Below, in pieces: positions 9,166 to 16,783 of a stretch of 56,278 bases of DNA (positions are counted from its first letter, which is position 1; the number at the start of each line of letters is the position of its first letter). Made by a program: the position numbers and the translations under genes. Under the pieces are notes generated by a model. That model saw only the letters and a list, made by a program, of their open reading frames with translations. It was not told the DNA's origin and did not search any database. Source of the stretch: UMGS1783 sp900555065 (GTDB lineage: Bacteria; Bacillota; Clostridia; Oscillospirales; UMGS1783); assembly GCA_937991645.1 (NCBI GenBank), contig CALKPL010000036.1, forward strand, positions 1 through 56,278, in the 5' to 3' direction.

Positions 9166-9262
9166 TGACAAAGGAAACAAACCCCGGATTTTGCCGGGAG
9201 AAGGGAACGGGCGGCAATTTATGATTTAACACGGTTTTTACGTCTATTTTACCTGTATTTGA

Positions 9263-9291
9263 TTGTTCCCCGGAGGGCGGTGCTGTATAAT
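9263..9291 (+). promoter_or_regulatory. Candidate promoter of phnW-phnX
   Basis: A perfect TATAAT at 9286-9291 with TTGTTC at 9263-9268, 17 bp apart. Transcription would start near 9298, about 55 nt before phnW. Confidence 0.55.
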
Positions 9292-9352
9292 AGAGGCAGA
9301 AAAAACCGGACGCAGCTTTGCTTTCGGTACAATGGAAAGGAAGAGCCGCCAT

Positions 9353-10459
9353 ATGTATAAGCTGTTGACACCCGGTCCGCTTACCACGACCGACACGGTA
9401 AAAAGGCAGATGATGGTTGATCACTGCACCTGGGACGATGACTACAAGGCCGTTACGCAGTGGATTCGCGGCGAACTGCTACGCGTCGCCGGCGTGGACG
9501 CGCGCACATACAGCGCCGTGCTGATGCAGGGAAGCGGAACGTTTGGCGTAGAGGCGGTGCTGACCAGTTCGGTTGGGCAGGAGGACAAGCTGCTGATTGC
9601 GGCCAACGGCGCCTACGGGCTTCGCATGGCGGAAATCGCGCAGCGCGCGGGGCTTTGCCATACGGTGTATGAGGAGCGCTACGACAGGGTTCCGCAGGCG
9701 CGGCATATTGAAATGCTGCTGCGGGAGGATCCGGCCATTACGCATGTGTCTGTCGTCCACTGCGAGACGACGTCGGGGATTCTGAACGATATTCAGGCTG
9801 TCGCCCGTATCGTAAAAGGCGCGGGGAAAACGCTGATTGTGGACGCAATGTCCAGTTTTGGGGGTGTGGAGATCCCGATGGAAGAGCTGGGAATTGATTT
9901 TCTGATCAGCTCCGCCAATAAATGCATCCAGGGCGTGCCGGGCTTCTCCTTTATTCTTGCGCGCAGGACCGCGCTGGAGGCGTGCGCCGGAAAGGCCCGG
10001 AGCCTGTCGCTGGATTTATACGCACAGTGGAAAGAGATGGAGGCGGACGGGAAATGGCGGTTTACCTCGCCGACGCATACGGTGCTGGCCTTTGCGCAGG
10101 CGCTCAGAGAACTGGATGCGGAGGGCGGCGTGCCGGCCAGACAGCGGCGTTATGCGCAGAACAACAGGCTGCTGATTGAGGGAATGCGCGCGCTCGGTTT
10201 TCAGACCTATATCGACGGGTGGGTGCAAAGCCCTATTATCACGACGTTTCTCTACCCGTCCGGGGCGTTTTCCTTTGCGGAGATGTACGCGTTTATCAAG
10301 GAGCGGGGATATGCCATCTATCCCGGAAAGTTGACGGATGCGGATACGTTCCGCATCGGCAATATCGGGGAGATATACCCGGAGGATATTCGCAGGCTGC
10401 TGGAAATCTTCCGGGAATACATGGGCAGAAAGGAGGCGCGGGTATGCGCGGAAAAATAG
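9353..10459 (+). CDS. phnW: 2-aminoethylphosphonate--pyruvate transaminase
   Basis: 368 residues from ATG 9353 (MYKLLTPGPLTTTDTVK), with GGAAAGGAAG 9-18 nt upstream; the frame extends further but the family begins here. It is a PLP-dependent class V aminotransferase that moves the amino group of 2-aminoethylphosphonate to pyruvate, giving phosphonoacetaldehyde and alanine. The PLP Lys is Lys190 in SSANKCIQGVPGF; the preceding VDAMSSFGG supplies the PLP-binding Asp. Length matches PhnW. It overlaps phnX by 16 bp, which supports the pathway assignment. No phosphonate transporter is next to it in the window. Confidence 0.92.
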   Translation: MYKLLTPGPLTTTDTVKRQMMVDHCTWDDDYKAVTQWIRGELLRVAGVDARTYSAVLMQGSGTFGVEAVLTSSVGQEDKLLIAANGAYGLRMAEIAQRAGLCHTVYEERYDRVPQARHIEMLLREDPAITHVSVVHCETTSGILNDIQAVARIVKGAGKTLIVDAMSSFGGVEIPMEELGIDFLISSANKCIQGVPGFSFILARRTALEACAGKARSLSLDLYAQWKEMEADGKWRFTSPTHTVLAFAQALRELDAEGGVPARQRRYAQNNRLLIEGMRALGFQTYIDGWVQSPIITTFLYPSGAFSFAEMYAFIKERGYAIYPGKLTDADTFRIGNIGEIYPEDIRRLLEIFREYMGRKEARVCAEK

Positions 10460-11244
10460 AAGCTGTGATTTTCGACTGGGCGGGAACGGTTGTCGACTAC
10501 GGGAGCTTCGCCCCGGTGGAGGCGTTCCGCAGGGCGTTTGCCGAAGCGGGCGTCCAGCCGACGACAGAGGAGATACGCAGACCTATGGGCCTTTCCAAAC
10601 GGCTGCATGTGCAAAAAATGTTTGAAATGCCCCGCATTGCGGACCAGTGGCTGCAAAGCCGCGGCCGCGCATGGACGGACGCGGACGCGGAAGAGGTCTA
10701 CCAGCGTAGCGAGACGCTGATTCTGGAGATTTTAAAGGATTATGCCGCGCCGCTTCCACATGTGCTGGAAACGGCGGCGTTGCTGCGGGAGCGCGGGCTG
10801 CGCATCGGTTCCACTACGGGATATAATGACGAGATGATGTCCATTGTCGCGCCTGCCGCGGCGCAGGCCGGTTACAGGCCCGATTGCTGGTTTAGTTCCG
10901 ATTCTACAGGGAAGATCGGACGGCCGTTTCCCTATATGGTGTTCCGCGCGCTGGAAGCGCTTCGGGTTTCGGGCGTAGGGGCGGCTGTTAAGGTCGGAGA
11001 TACTGTTGCGGATATCCGCGAAGGGCAGAACGCCGGCCTGATTACCGTCGGACTGGTGGAGGGCAGTTCGCTTATGGGACTGTCGCAGGCGGAATACGAA
11101 GGGCTTTGTCCGGCGGAGCGGGAGCGGCGTGTCGCCTGCGTGCGCAAGGCCTATGCGGACTGCGGCGCGGACTATGTCATTCTGCATATGGGCCAGCTTC
11201 CGGCGCTGCTTGACAAGCTGGAACATAGCGCGCGCGGATTGTAG
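10444..11244 (+). CDS. phnX: Phosphonoacetaldehyde hydrolase (phosphonatase)
   Basis: 266 residues from ATG 10444, which lies inside the end of phnW and gives MRGKIEAVIFDWAGTVVDYG. It is a HAD-superfamily enzyme: Asp11 in FDWAGT is the nucleophile and Lys52 in MGLSKRLH is in the position of the Schiff-base lysine of phosphonatases. KVGDTVADIREG is the HAD motif with the Mg-binding Asp. It splits phosphonoacetaldehyde into acetaldehyde and phosphate, completing the two-step use of 2-aminoethylphosphonate as a phosphorus source. Translationally coupled to phnW. Confidence 0.93.
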   Translation: MRGKIEAVIFDWAGTVVDYGSFAPVEAFRRAFAEAGVQPTTEEIRRPMGLSKRLHVQKMFEMPRIADQWLQSRGRAWTDADAEEVYQRSETLILEILKDYAAPLPHVLETAALLRERGLRIGSTTGYNDEMMSIVAPAAAQAGYRPDCWFSSDSTGKIGRPFPYMVFRALEALRVSGVGAAVKVGDTVADIREGQNAGLITVGLVEGSSLMGLSQAEYEGLCPAERERRVACVRKAYADCGADYVILHMGQLPALLDKLEHSARGL

Positions 11245-11680
11245 CGCCCAGCCCTTACGCGGAAGAGGGCGGCATGAAACCCGTCCTGCACGGCGGACGG
11301 ACGGAACGCGCGTAACGACAGGGCATGTCCGCGGTATATGGAAGAACCCGACCCGTCCTGCATGCAGGGAATTCTTGCAGACGGGGCTTTACAGCGTTCC
11401 GCTTTGATCTGCGTTTGCGGCGGTTTTGGTCCCTTACGCGCGGCGGATTCCGCAGGCATGTGCAGCCGGCGGCGGTCTTATGAAGGAAAAAACAACGCCG
11501 GGCGGGAGCACGCCCGGCGTTGTTTTGTATATGCGGCAATGCGGCGCGGTTTTCCGCCTGGGCGCGAGACGGCGGCGCCGCCCGGCCGTCAGTGCGCCGT
11601 CGCGCCGAACCGGGGGGCGGGTGAGGCCGGACGATCCGCGCATATGGCCGGACGCAGATCATAATAACAATATATAAGGA
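11245..11680. other. GC-rich spacer / possible 3' UTR of phnWX
   Basis: No convincing gene. It contains one strong terminator (11489-11526), about 245 nt after the phnX stop, so the spacer before it may be transcribed as a long 3' UTR. Short frames here have no ribosome binding site. Confidence 0.55.
11489..11526 (+). terminator. Strong bidirectional rho-independent terminator
   Basis: A perfect 16-bp stem, 11489-11504 with 11511-11526 (core AACGCCGGGCG), and a GGAGCA loop; A-rich on the 5' side and T-rich on the 3' side, so it could work on both strands. It lies between the convergent phnX and ppa genes. Confidence 0.85.
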
Positions 11681-11716
11681 AACGCCACGCCGCGGCATAT
11701 GCCGCGGCGTGGCGTT
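11681..11716. repeat. Perfect 36-bp palindrome
   Basis: Two 18-bp arms meet with no loop at a central CATATG (arm core AACGCCACGCCGCGGCAT). It has no T-tract, so it is not a standard terminator. It lies about 125 bp downstream of the ppa stop, between convergent operons. Confidence 0.8.
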
Positions 11717-11839
11717 CAGTTCGATACGCAGGTATGCGCAAGACGGCGGTCGACGCGATGCGGGCGTGCGTCAGGGCCTGACCATGCCCCGCCCGGACGG
11801 CTGCGGTTCCCCGCCGCGGCGCAATGGCGCGCGCGTACG

Positions 11840-12370
11840 TCAGCCGAAGGATTCGTTGTAGTGTGCAATGGCGCACGCCACGGTCTGTACGGCTTCCTGC
11901 CGGCCCATGGCCGCGTCGACCGCCGTCTGCCTGCCCTCAAGGGTTTTGTATACTGAGAAAAAGTGGCGCATTTCGTCAAAGATGTGGGCGGGCAGTTCGC
12001 TGATGTCGCGATAAGAGCTGTACGTCGGGTCGCCAAACGGAATGGCGATGATTTTTTCGTCGTTCATATTGTCGTCCACCATACTGATGACTCCGATGGG
12101 GTAACAGCGTACCATTACGAGCGGGTCAATCGCTTCGCTGCAGAGCACGAGCACGTCGAGCGGGTCTTTGTCATCGGCATAAGTGCGCGGAATAAATCCG
12201 TAGTTGGCGGGGTAGTGCGTGGAGGTATAGAGCACGCGGTCGAGCACGAGCAGGCCGGTCTCCTTATCGAGCTCGTACTTGCGCTTGCTGCCTTTTTCAA
12301 TCTCGATTATGGCGATAAAGTCCTCGGGCTGAATTCGATCCGGGGAGATACTGTGCCAGATGTTTTGCAT
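11840..12370 (-). CDS. ppa: Inorganic pyrophosphatase (family I)
   Basis: 176 residues starting at ATG 12370 (MQNIWHSISPDRIQPEDF) behind AAAGAGG; the frame continues upstream but only as low-complexity sequence. It hydrolyses pyrophosphate to two phosphates in the cytoplasm. Motifs: the EIEKGSKRKYELDKE start typical of family I, and YADDKDPLDVLVL with the metal-binding Asp cluster (consensus DxDPxD). Length is normal for a bacterial family I enzyme. A TATAGT box at 12415-12410 is a possible -10. It stands alone, convergent with phnWX. Confidence 0.92.
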   Translation of the reverse strand: MQNIWHSISPDRIQPEDFIAIIEIEKGSKRKYELDKETGLLVLDRVLYTSTHYPANYGFIPRTYADDKDPLDVLVLCSEAIDPLVMVRCYPIGVISMVDDNMNDEKIIAIPFGDPTYSSYRDISELPAHIFDEMRHFFSVYKTLEGRQTAVDAAMGRQEAVQTVACAIAHYNESFG

Positions 12371-12557
12371 GTTTATTCCTCTTTCGTTCGATTTTTCTGC
12401 TTTTATTCTACTATAAACGACGCCGCAACGCAACAGGCGCCGCGCGGGTTGTTTTTGTGCCGGCGCGCGAAAATAAGTATTGAACCGGGAGGCTGGGAAT
12501 ATACTGCCAATATAGGGGTGCTGCCGCGCGCCTGCATGTGCGAGAAAGCCGTGCTTG

Positions 12558-12595
12558 TACAGGCGAAAACGAGGGCGAAGCGGCGGGCGCGGGCG
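12558..12595 (+). repeat. 38-bp direct repeat, copy 1
   Basis: Begins TACAGGCGAAAACGAGGGCG and is identical to 12803-12840. Confidence 0.85.
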
Positions 12596-12802
12596 ACGGT
12601 GCGCTGCGTATGGAAGGATTCCGGACATGGCGGAAAGGCGCAAGGGCTGGGCGCTACGGTCCGCGCGGCGTTGACCGCGCACGGGGATACTGGCGGCGGC
12701 GTGGAGATGATGCAGGGCGTGCGCGCGGCGGGAAGAGACGGCTGCGCGGGCGGCAGAAACAGAACTGAAGCGCGGGCGGCGGGAACGCTGCTGCGGCGCA
12801 GT

Positions 12803-12840
12803 TACAGGCGAAAACGAGGGCGAAGCGGCGGGCGCGGGCG
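12803..12840 (+). repeat. 38-bp direct repeat, copy 2
   Basis: Exact copy of 12558-12595, 245 bp downstream. Flanking bases differ, so this is a short spaced repeat rather than a longer duplication. Confidence 0.85.
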
Positions 12841-12924
12841 CGTAGTACAGGCGGGATCGCGGCGCCGGCACACACAAAACGGGCGGCGGGCATATACTGC
12901 AATAGAAGCGAGTGAAAGGAATGG

Positions 12925-13092
12925 ATGGCGATGTGCGGACGGGGAAGGGGCAAAGGCGTATTATTCGGCGTGGGTATGCTGCTGATCGGTATGGCTGCGG
13001 GCGTGCTTATCGCCATGGTTATCCCTTACAGCGTAATCGTATTCCTGCTCGCCTTCATCCTACTCATTTTGGGATTCTTGCTTGTAAAGTAA
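12925..13092 (+). CDS. Small two-helix membrane protein upstream of spoVM
   Basis: 55 residues starting MAMCGRGRGKGVLFGVG. AAAGGA lies 5-6 nt before ATG 12925; a second in-frame ATG at 12931 is possible. Two hydrophobic stretches follow: LFGVGMLLIGMAAGVLIAMV and VIVFLLAFILLILGFLLV, separated by IPYS, so it should form a membrane hairpin. It ends 14 nt before spoVM and shares its terminator. I do not recognise the family; co-transcription with spoVM suggests expression during sporulation, which is inference. Confidence 0.75.
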   Translation: MAMCGRGRGKGVLFGVGMLLIGMAAGVLIAMVIPYSVIVFLLAFILLILGFLLVK

Positions 13093-13106
13093 CGGGAGGA
13101 AGCAGT

Positions 13107-13187
13107 ATGAAAGTAGTCGTCGTAAGACCGCCGCGGTTCGTAAGCGGGTTTCTCCGGACCATTTTCAAGATCGGCCGCGGGAAATAG
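13107..13187 (+). CDS. spoVM: Stage V sporulation protein M (SpoVM)
   Basis: Exactly 26 residues, MKVVVVRPPRFVSGFLRTIF then KIGRGK, with GGGAGGA 7 nt upstream of ATG 13107. B. subtilis SpoVM is also 26 residues and has the same plan: MK, a hydrophobic start, KLPKFLGG (here RPPRFVSG), an amphipathic helix and a basic end. In B. subtilis the peptide sits on the convex forespore membrane and anchors the coat ATPase SpoIVA. The SipL-like coat protein gene follows at 13352, which strongly supports the call. The gene is short enough to be missed by length cut-offs. A terminator lies 24 nt downstream. Confidence 0.85.
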   Translation: MKVVVVRPPRFVSGFLRTIFKIGRGK

Positions 13188-13210
13188 GCAAAAAGCCAGC
13201 AATACATAAG

Positions 13211-13256
13211 AGCAAACCGGGTGCGGCGCGTTATGCGCCGGCCCGTTTGCTTTTTT
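13211..13256 (+). terminator. Terminator after spoVM
   Basis: AGCAAAC...GGG...GCGGCGC pairs with CGCCG...CCC...GTTTGCT around a short TTATG loop, with a few bulges, followed by TTTTTT (13251-13256). Confidence 0.75.
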
Positions 13257-13351
13257 CGCCAAACTTGCATAAAACGCCGCTGAAAACAATATATATGTGC
13301 TGTACCGGTAAACGTTTAATGGATAGATAAAACAGTGAATGAGGTGTTTTC

Positions 13352-14875
13352 ATGGATATGTCACGCAGGGCGGTCAGGGTATGTGAAAAGGTGTTTGAAG
13401 CGTGCAGCGAATGTATCAAAGAGCTGGAGGTTGTAATTCCGGACTATTACCCGGAGGTTATGAAAATCGTCCGTACTGAGGCGATTCCGATGGTGCGACA
13501 GAACCGGATCAGCGCAGGCAAGCTCTCGGTAGAGGGAAACCTGCTCTTTGTTCTGCTCTACCAGTCGGGCGACGGCAAGGGGCTGTGCAGCTATACCTGC
13601 CAGACCGATTTTACGCATATATTTGAACTGCCGTCCGAACTGCAGGGCAACGTACGCTCCCACGCCAAGACGGAATATGTGAGCTGCAAACTGCTCTCCA
13701 GCCGCAAAGGGATTCTCAAGGCGGTGCTGGGCGTATATACCAGCATTACTGCCGAACGTCAGATCAGCCTGCCCGCGGCCGAGGGCGAGGACATTCTGCT
13801 GCTCACAAAGCCGGTGCGCGCCTCTGAAATAGTCGGGTTCGGCGAGAAGTTCTTCAAAATTGCCGAGACGGGCGAACTGGACGCAGGGCAGGGAATGGTC
13901 GGCGCGCCGCTGCGCACAGACGCGTTCGCCATGTTCAGGGAACAGAAGATCATCAACAACAAAGTCATCGCCAAAGGCGAGCTGAACGTACGCACCCTGT
14001 ACGTGACCGACGACGACCGGATCGACAGCGCCGCGTTCGTGTTCCCCTTCTCACAGATTGTGGACGTGGACGGCGTGGACGACGGCTGCGATTGCAGCGT
14101 AAAGTTCGGACTGTGCGATATGAACGTCAACCTGACCGAGTCCGTGGACGGGAGCAGGAGCGTATTTGAATACGACTTTACCCTTTCGGCCAACGCCGTG
14201 GCCATGCGTACAGCCGAGACGGAACTGATCTGCGATGCGTTTAATACGGGCTATGAAATGACGACCGAGCTCAAAACCGCGACGTTCGAACAGTATTCCG
14301 GCACTGTGCGCGGCACGGCCACCATCAAGCAGCGCGTGGCGATTTCAGAAGGGATCACCGACGTGTGCGACGTGACCGGCGCCGTCCGCATCGATACGAG
14401 CGAGACGGTAGGCGCCGTCGTCAAGCTCAGCGGCGGTATTGACTTGAAGATTCTGTGCCTTGACGGGGAGGCGGAGATGATCAGCGTGGATAAGTCGGTC
14501 TCCTTTGACGCCGAGTTTCCCGTAACGGCGGGCGCGAACATGCGCTACGAACCCGAGGCAACCATTCAGTCTGTAACTGCGGAGCCTGTCGGCGAGAACG
14601 AACTGGAGCTCAAAATCCAGCTGTATGCGGAAATCGGCGTATATATGAGCAGCCGGGAGGAATATCTGAGCGATATGCATATCGACGAGAGCCGCGCCAA
14701 GACCACAAGCGGCCTGCCGGTCGTATCCGTCTACTTCGCGACGGCGGGCGAGCCGGTCTGGGACATCGCCAAGCGCTATAACGTCAGCCCCGCGCGCATC
14801 CGCGAACTCAACGGCGTGGACGGAAACGCCATTACCGAGACCAAGCGTCTGCTGCTGCCCCACCGCTGCCGCTGA
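13352..14875 (+). CDS. sipL: SPOCS/LysM spore-coat morphogenesis protein, SipL-like
   Basis: 507 residues from ATG 13352 after GAGGTG. The first three quarters are SPOCS (DUF3794) repeats, for example the opening VCEKVFEACSECIKELEVVIP and the repeated VEGNLLFVLLY / AKGELNVRTLYVTDD type strands. The C-terminus (about 455-507) is a LysM domain: VYFATAGEPVWDIAKRYNVS, IRELNGVDGN, LLLPHR. This architecture and length match C. difficile SipL, which binds the coat ATPase SpoIVA through its LysM domain and is the functional counterpart of SpoVID. Its place just after spoVM fits a coat-assembly role in the mother cell. It is separated from spoVM by a terminator, so it probably has its own promoter, which I could not define. 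Confidence 0.85.
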   Translation: MDMSRRAVRVCEKVFEACSECIKELEVVIPDYYPEVMKIVRTEAIPMVRQNRISAGKLSVEGNLLFVLLYQSGDGKGLCSYTCQTDFTHIFELPSELQGNVRSHAKTEYVSCKLLSSRKGILKAVLGVYTSITAERQISLPAAEGEDILLLTKPVRASEIVGFGEKFFKIAETGELDAGQGMVGAPLRTDAFAMFREQKIINNKVIAKGELNVRTLYVTDDDRIDSAAFVFPFSQIVDVDGVDDGCDCSVKFGLCDMNVNLTESVDGSRSVFEYDFTLSANAVAMRTAETELICDAFNTGYEMTTELKTATFEQYSGTVRGTATIKQRVAISEGITDVCDVTGAVRIDTSETVGAVVKLSGGIDLKILCLDGEAEMISVDKSVSFDAEFPVTAGANMRYEPEATIQSVTAEPVGENELELKIQLYAEIGVYMSSREEYLSDMHIDESRAKTTSGLPVVSVYFATAGEPVWDIAKRYNVSPARIRELNGVDGNAITETKRLLLPHRCR

Positions 14876-14885
14876 TAAAAAGATA

Positions 14886-14920
14886 CCGGCCGCGTTTCCG
14901 CGACAGCGGTACGCGGCCGG
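14886..14920 (+). terminator. Hairpin after sipL, possible terminator
   Basis: CCGGCCGCGT (14886-14895) pairs with ACGCGGCCGG (14911-14920), 10 bp, 8 nt after the stop codon. It lacks a T-run. Confidence 0.45.
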
Positions 14921-14962
14921 CCCGCCATAGACCGCCAGCCGGATGCGGGGCGGGACACATGC

Positions 14963-14996
14963 GGCCGGAGGACAAGGACCCTGTCCTCCGGCCTTT
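14963..14996. terminator. Second hairpin between convergent sipL and the anti-sigma gene
   Basis: GGCCGGAGGACA (14963-14974) pairs perfectly with TGTCCTCCGGCC (14982-14993) around a 7-nt loop; only TTT follows on the plus strand. It may end transcription from both sides. Confidence 0.5.
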
Positions 14997-15006
14997 GCGC
15001 TGCGGT

Positions 15007-15930
15007 TCAGGGCTGCGGATGCGCGACGAAATACAGCAGCGCCTTTGTCCGGTTTTGCAGGCTCAGAACGCGCTGCTGGACGCCGTCGTCGTATTCCCAG
15101 AGCTGCCGGCGCGCGCAGGTCGGGAATTCCGATGCAATGTCCGCAGCGTAAAAGCTGCCGTCGCGCGGGCGCCAGACGTCTGTGACCGTCGTTTGGCCGT
15201 CCGCCGTCCGGATGGTGACGGCGGCTGGCATGGAGACGCCGCTTTCCGCCGTAGTGTTCCCGCTGCGCAGAGCCGAGGCGCGGAAGGTCTCGGTGCATTC
15301 CCACAGGTATATTTTCTTTGTGTGCGCGTCCGTCTGCTCGCAGAGCAGGATTTTTATGCTGGAAAAGCTCTTTTCATCGCCGTAGCGAAGCGTCATTTCC
15401 TCCGACAGGTATGCCTCTATCGCGTCCAGCTCGGCTTGCGTGACGCTGTCTATATTGCCGGGCTGTAAAAACCATGTGCCGATTTCGCAGTCGCTGCGGC
15501 TGTATTCGCTTTGGTACTGGATGACCTTGTAGCCCAGACCATAATACATGGTGTAGCCCGAGACGGACGCGCCGTCGCTGTCCAGCACCACTTCTTCGCG
15601 CAGCGGCGCGAACAGCGGCGGTTTGTTGACGCGGGCGCGGGAGTAGTCGACGGCGAAGAGGACGGCCCAGACGAACAGGACCGCGCCGAACACGGCGATA
15701 AGGATGTTTCTACGCCGTATTTTGCGCGCGACCGCGCGCAGCTCCATTGTTTCCGGCGCAGCCGTGCGCGGCGCGCGGGCGACCGTATCGCCTTCAACGC
15801 GGGCGCGGTAGTCCCGGCAGGCGGGACACGCCGCCAAATGCGCCGACACGGCGCGCGCGCCGCTTTCGCTGAGCGCGCCGTCCTCATAAAGCGGCAACAG
15901 GTCGCGGATAATATCGCAGTCCATGTGCAT
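15007..15930 (-). CDS. Membrane anti-sigma factor with zinc-finger (zf-HC2) domain
   Basis: 307 residues from ATG 15930 (MHMDCDIIRDLLPLYEDGAL), with AAGGAG 8 nt upstream. The N-terminal zinc-finger anti-sigma motif is His31-x3-Cys35-x2-Cys38 in SAHLAACPACRDY. A single membrane segment lies at about 75-95 (ILIAVFGAVLFVWAVLF). Residues 100-307 form an extracellular part without a family I recognise. It should hold the ECF sigma factor, encoded 22 nt upstream in the same operon, inactive at the membrane until a signal arrives. Confidence 0.85.
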   Translation of the reverse strand: MHMDCDIIRDLLPLYEDGALSESGARAVSAHLAACPACRDYRARVEGDTVARAPRTAAPETMELRAVARKIRRRNILIAVFGAVLFVWAVLFAVDYSRARVNKPPLFAPLREEVVLDSDGASVSGYTMYYGLGYKVIQYQSEYSRSDCEIGTWFLQPGNIDSVTQAELDAIEAYLSEEMTLRYGDEKSFSSIKILLCEQTDAHTKKIYLWECTETFRASALRSGNTTAESGVSMPAAVTIRTADGQTTVTDVWRPRDGSFYAADIASEFPTCARRQLWEYDDGVQQRVLSLQNRTKALLYFVAHPQP

Positions 15931-15952
15931 GGTTTTCTCCTTCCCGCCCGTT

Positions 15953-16450
15953 TTAAGGCAGTTGTTCAAGCTTTTTCTGCAGCGCTACGCGCGCTCTGTG
16001 GTATATCACTTTGGCGGAGTTTTCCGAAATATGAAGCGCGGCGGCGATCTGCGCGAAGGACAGCCCGGAAAACAGGCGCAGCACGACGACGTCCCGCTGC
16101 TTCGGTTTCATGCGGCCGATCTCCGCCAGCGCCGCGCGATAAAGACTTTCCCTTTCAAATACGGCGTGCGGGTCCGCCTGTGCGTCCGCTTCGCCTGCGC
16201 GAAGCGCCGCGCGCTGGCGGGTCCGGGCTTTCCGCAGCTGTTTATAAAAAGTGTGTTTCATAATCTGGCAAAGCCAGGTGCGCACGTCGCAGTCGCCCCG
16301 AAAACGGGGGAGAGCGACAAAGGCGCGGTAAAAGGACTCCTGCGTCAGCTCCTCCGCCGCGTCCGGGTCAAAGCCGGTCAGCCGGAGCGCAAAGCCGTAT
16401 ACATAGTCTCTGTGCGCGCGGTATATGGATTCAAATACCTTCTGCGCCAT
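15953..16450 (-). CDS. ECF-family RNA polymerase sigma factor
   Basis: 165 residues; ATG 16450 with AAAGGAGG 7 nt upstream. Region 2 is at the start (VFESIYRAHRDYVYGFALRL, AAEELTQESFYRAF, FRGDCDVRTWLCQIMKH) and region 4 at the end (LAEIGRMKPKQRDVVVLRL, GLSFAQIAAALHISENSAK). It directs RNA polymerase to stress promoters and is paired with the downstream anti-sigma gene. A TGTAACC...GTAC promoter-like site lies 36-61 bp upstream, suggesting autoregulation. The nearby PdaC-like deacetylase is a plausible target or partner in cell-wall defence (inference). Confidence 0.9.
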   Translation of the reverse strand: MAQKVFESIYRAHRDYVYGFALRLTGFDPDAAEELTQESFYRAFVALPRFRGDCDVRTWLCQIMKHTFYKQLRKARTRQRAALRAGEADAQADPHAVFERESLYRAALAEIGRMKPKQRDVVVLRLFSGLSFAQIAAALHISENSAKVIYHRARVALQKKLEQLP

Positions 16451-16485
16451 GATTGGCCTCCTTTACGGCGGTCTCTGTAAAGTTT

Positions 16486-16511
16486 GTACCCCTTCTGCAA
16501 AAAAGGTTACA
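16486..16511 (-). promoter_or_regulatory. Candidate ECF-type promoter of the sigma/anti-sigma operon
   Basis: On the minus strand TGTAACC (16511-16505), a 15-bp spacer and GTAC (16489-16486). TGTAAC -35 boxes with short -10 elements are typical of ECF sigma factors. The -35 box lies within the T-rich tail of the upstream terminator. Confidence 0.5.
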
Positions 16512-16544
16512 AAAAAGGCTGCCTGCGGGGGAGTTGCAGGCAGC
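16505..16544 (-). terminator. Terminator of the polysaccharide deacetylase gene
   Basis: Minus-strand stem GCTGCCTGC (16544-16536) with GCAGGCAGC (16526-16518), then CTTTTTTG. It is about 240 nt after the deacetylase stop, leaving a long GC-rich 3' UTR. Confidence 0.75.
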
Positions 16545-16783
16545 GTTACGAGGCACGGCTCCGCAAAACAGAGCCGTATCTCTGTATATAGAATGGCGGC
16601 AAAGCCGCCGCTGGGGGCTATATGCGCCGGCGCGGCCGCCGGCCGGTCCGGAATCATGTGGGCGCAGGGCGGGTTTCAACCCGGCTTTGACCGTGCGGCA
16701 CGGTCCCGGCCGCTCGGCCGGATCGCTTTTTTTCGCCGCGCGGGGGCCGGGGCTTTGCGAAAGCATGTGTGTTTCCGGGCGGC
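16545..16783 (-). other. GC-rich, hairpin-rich 3' region of the deacetylase transcript
   Basis: No gene. Several short perfect stems: ACGGCTC/GAGCCGT (16555-16577), GGCGGC/GCCGCC (16595-16609), and two adjoining stems near 16689-16723. On the plus strand the last stem, CCGGCCG/CGGCCGG, is followed by ATCGC and seven T, so it could stop antisense transcription. Confidence 0.5.

Larger units (their letters stand above)
12421..12920. other. GC-rich spacer with a spaced 38-bp direct repeat
   Basis: About 500 bp between the divergent ppa and spoVM-sipL units. Apart from the 38-bp repeats there is a similar short motif, ATATACTGC followed by CAATA or AATA, near 12499 and again near 12892, the latter about 25 bp before the next gene. 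I see no convincing gene. Confidence 0.6.
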
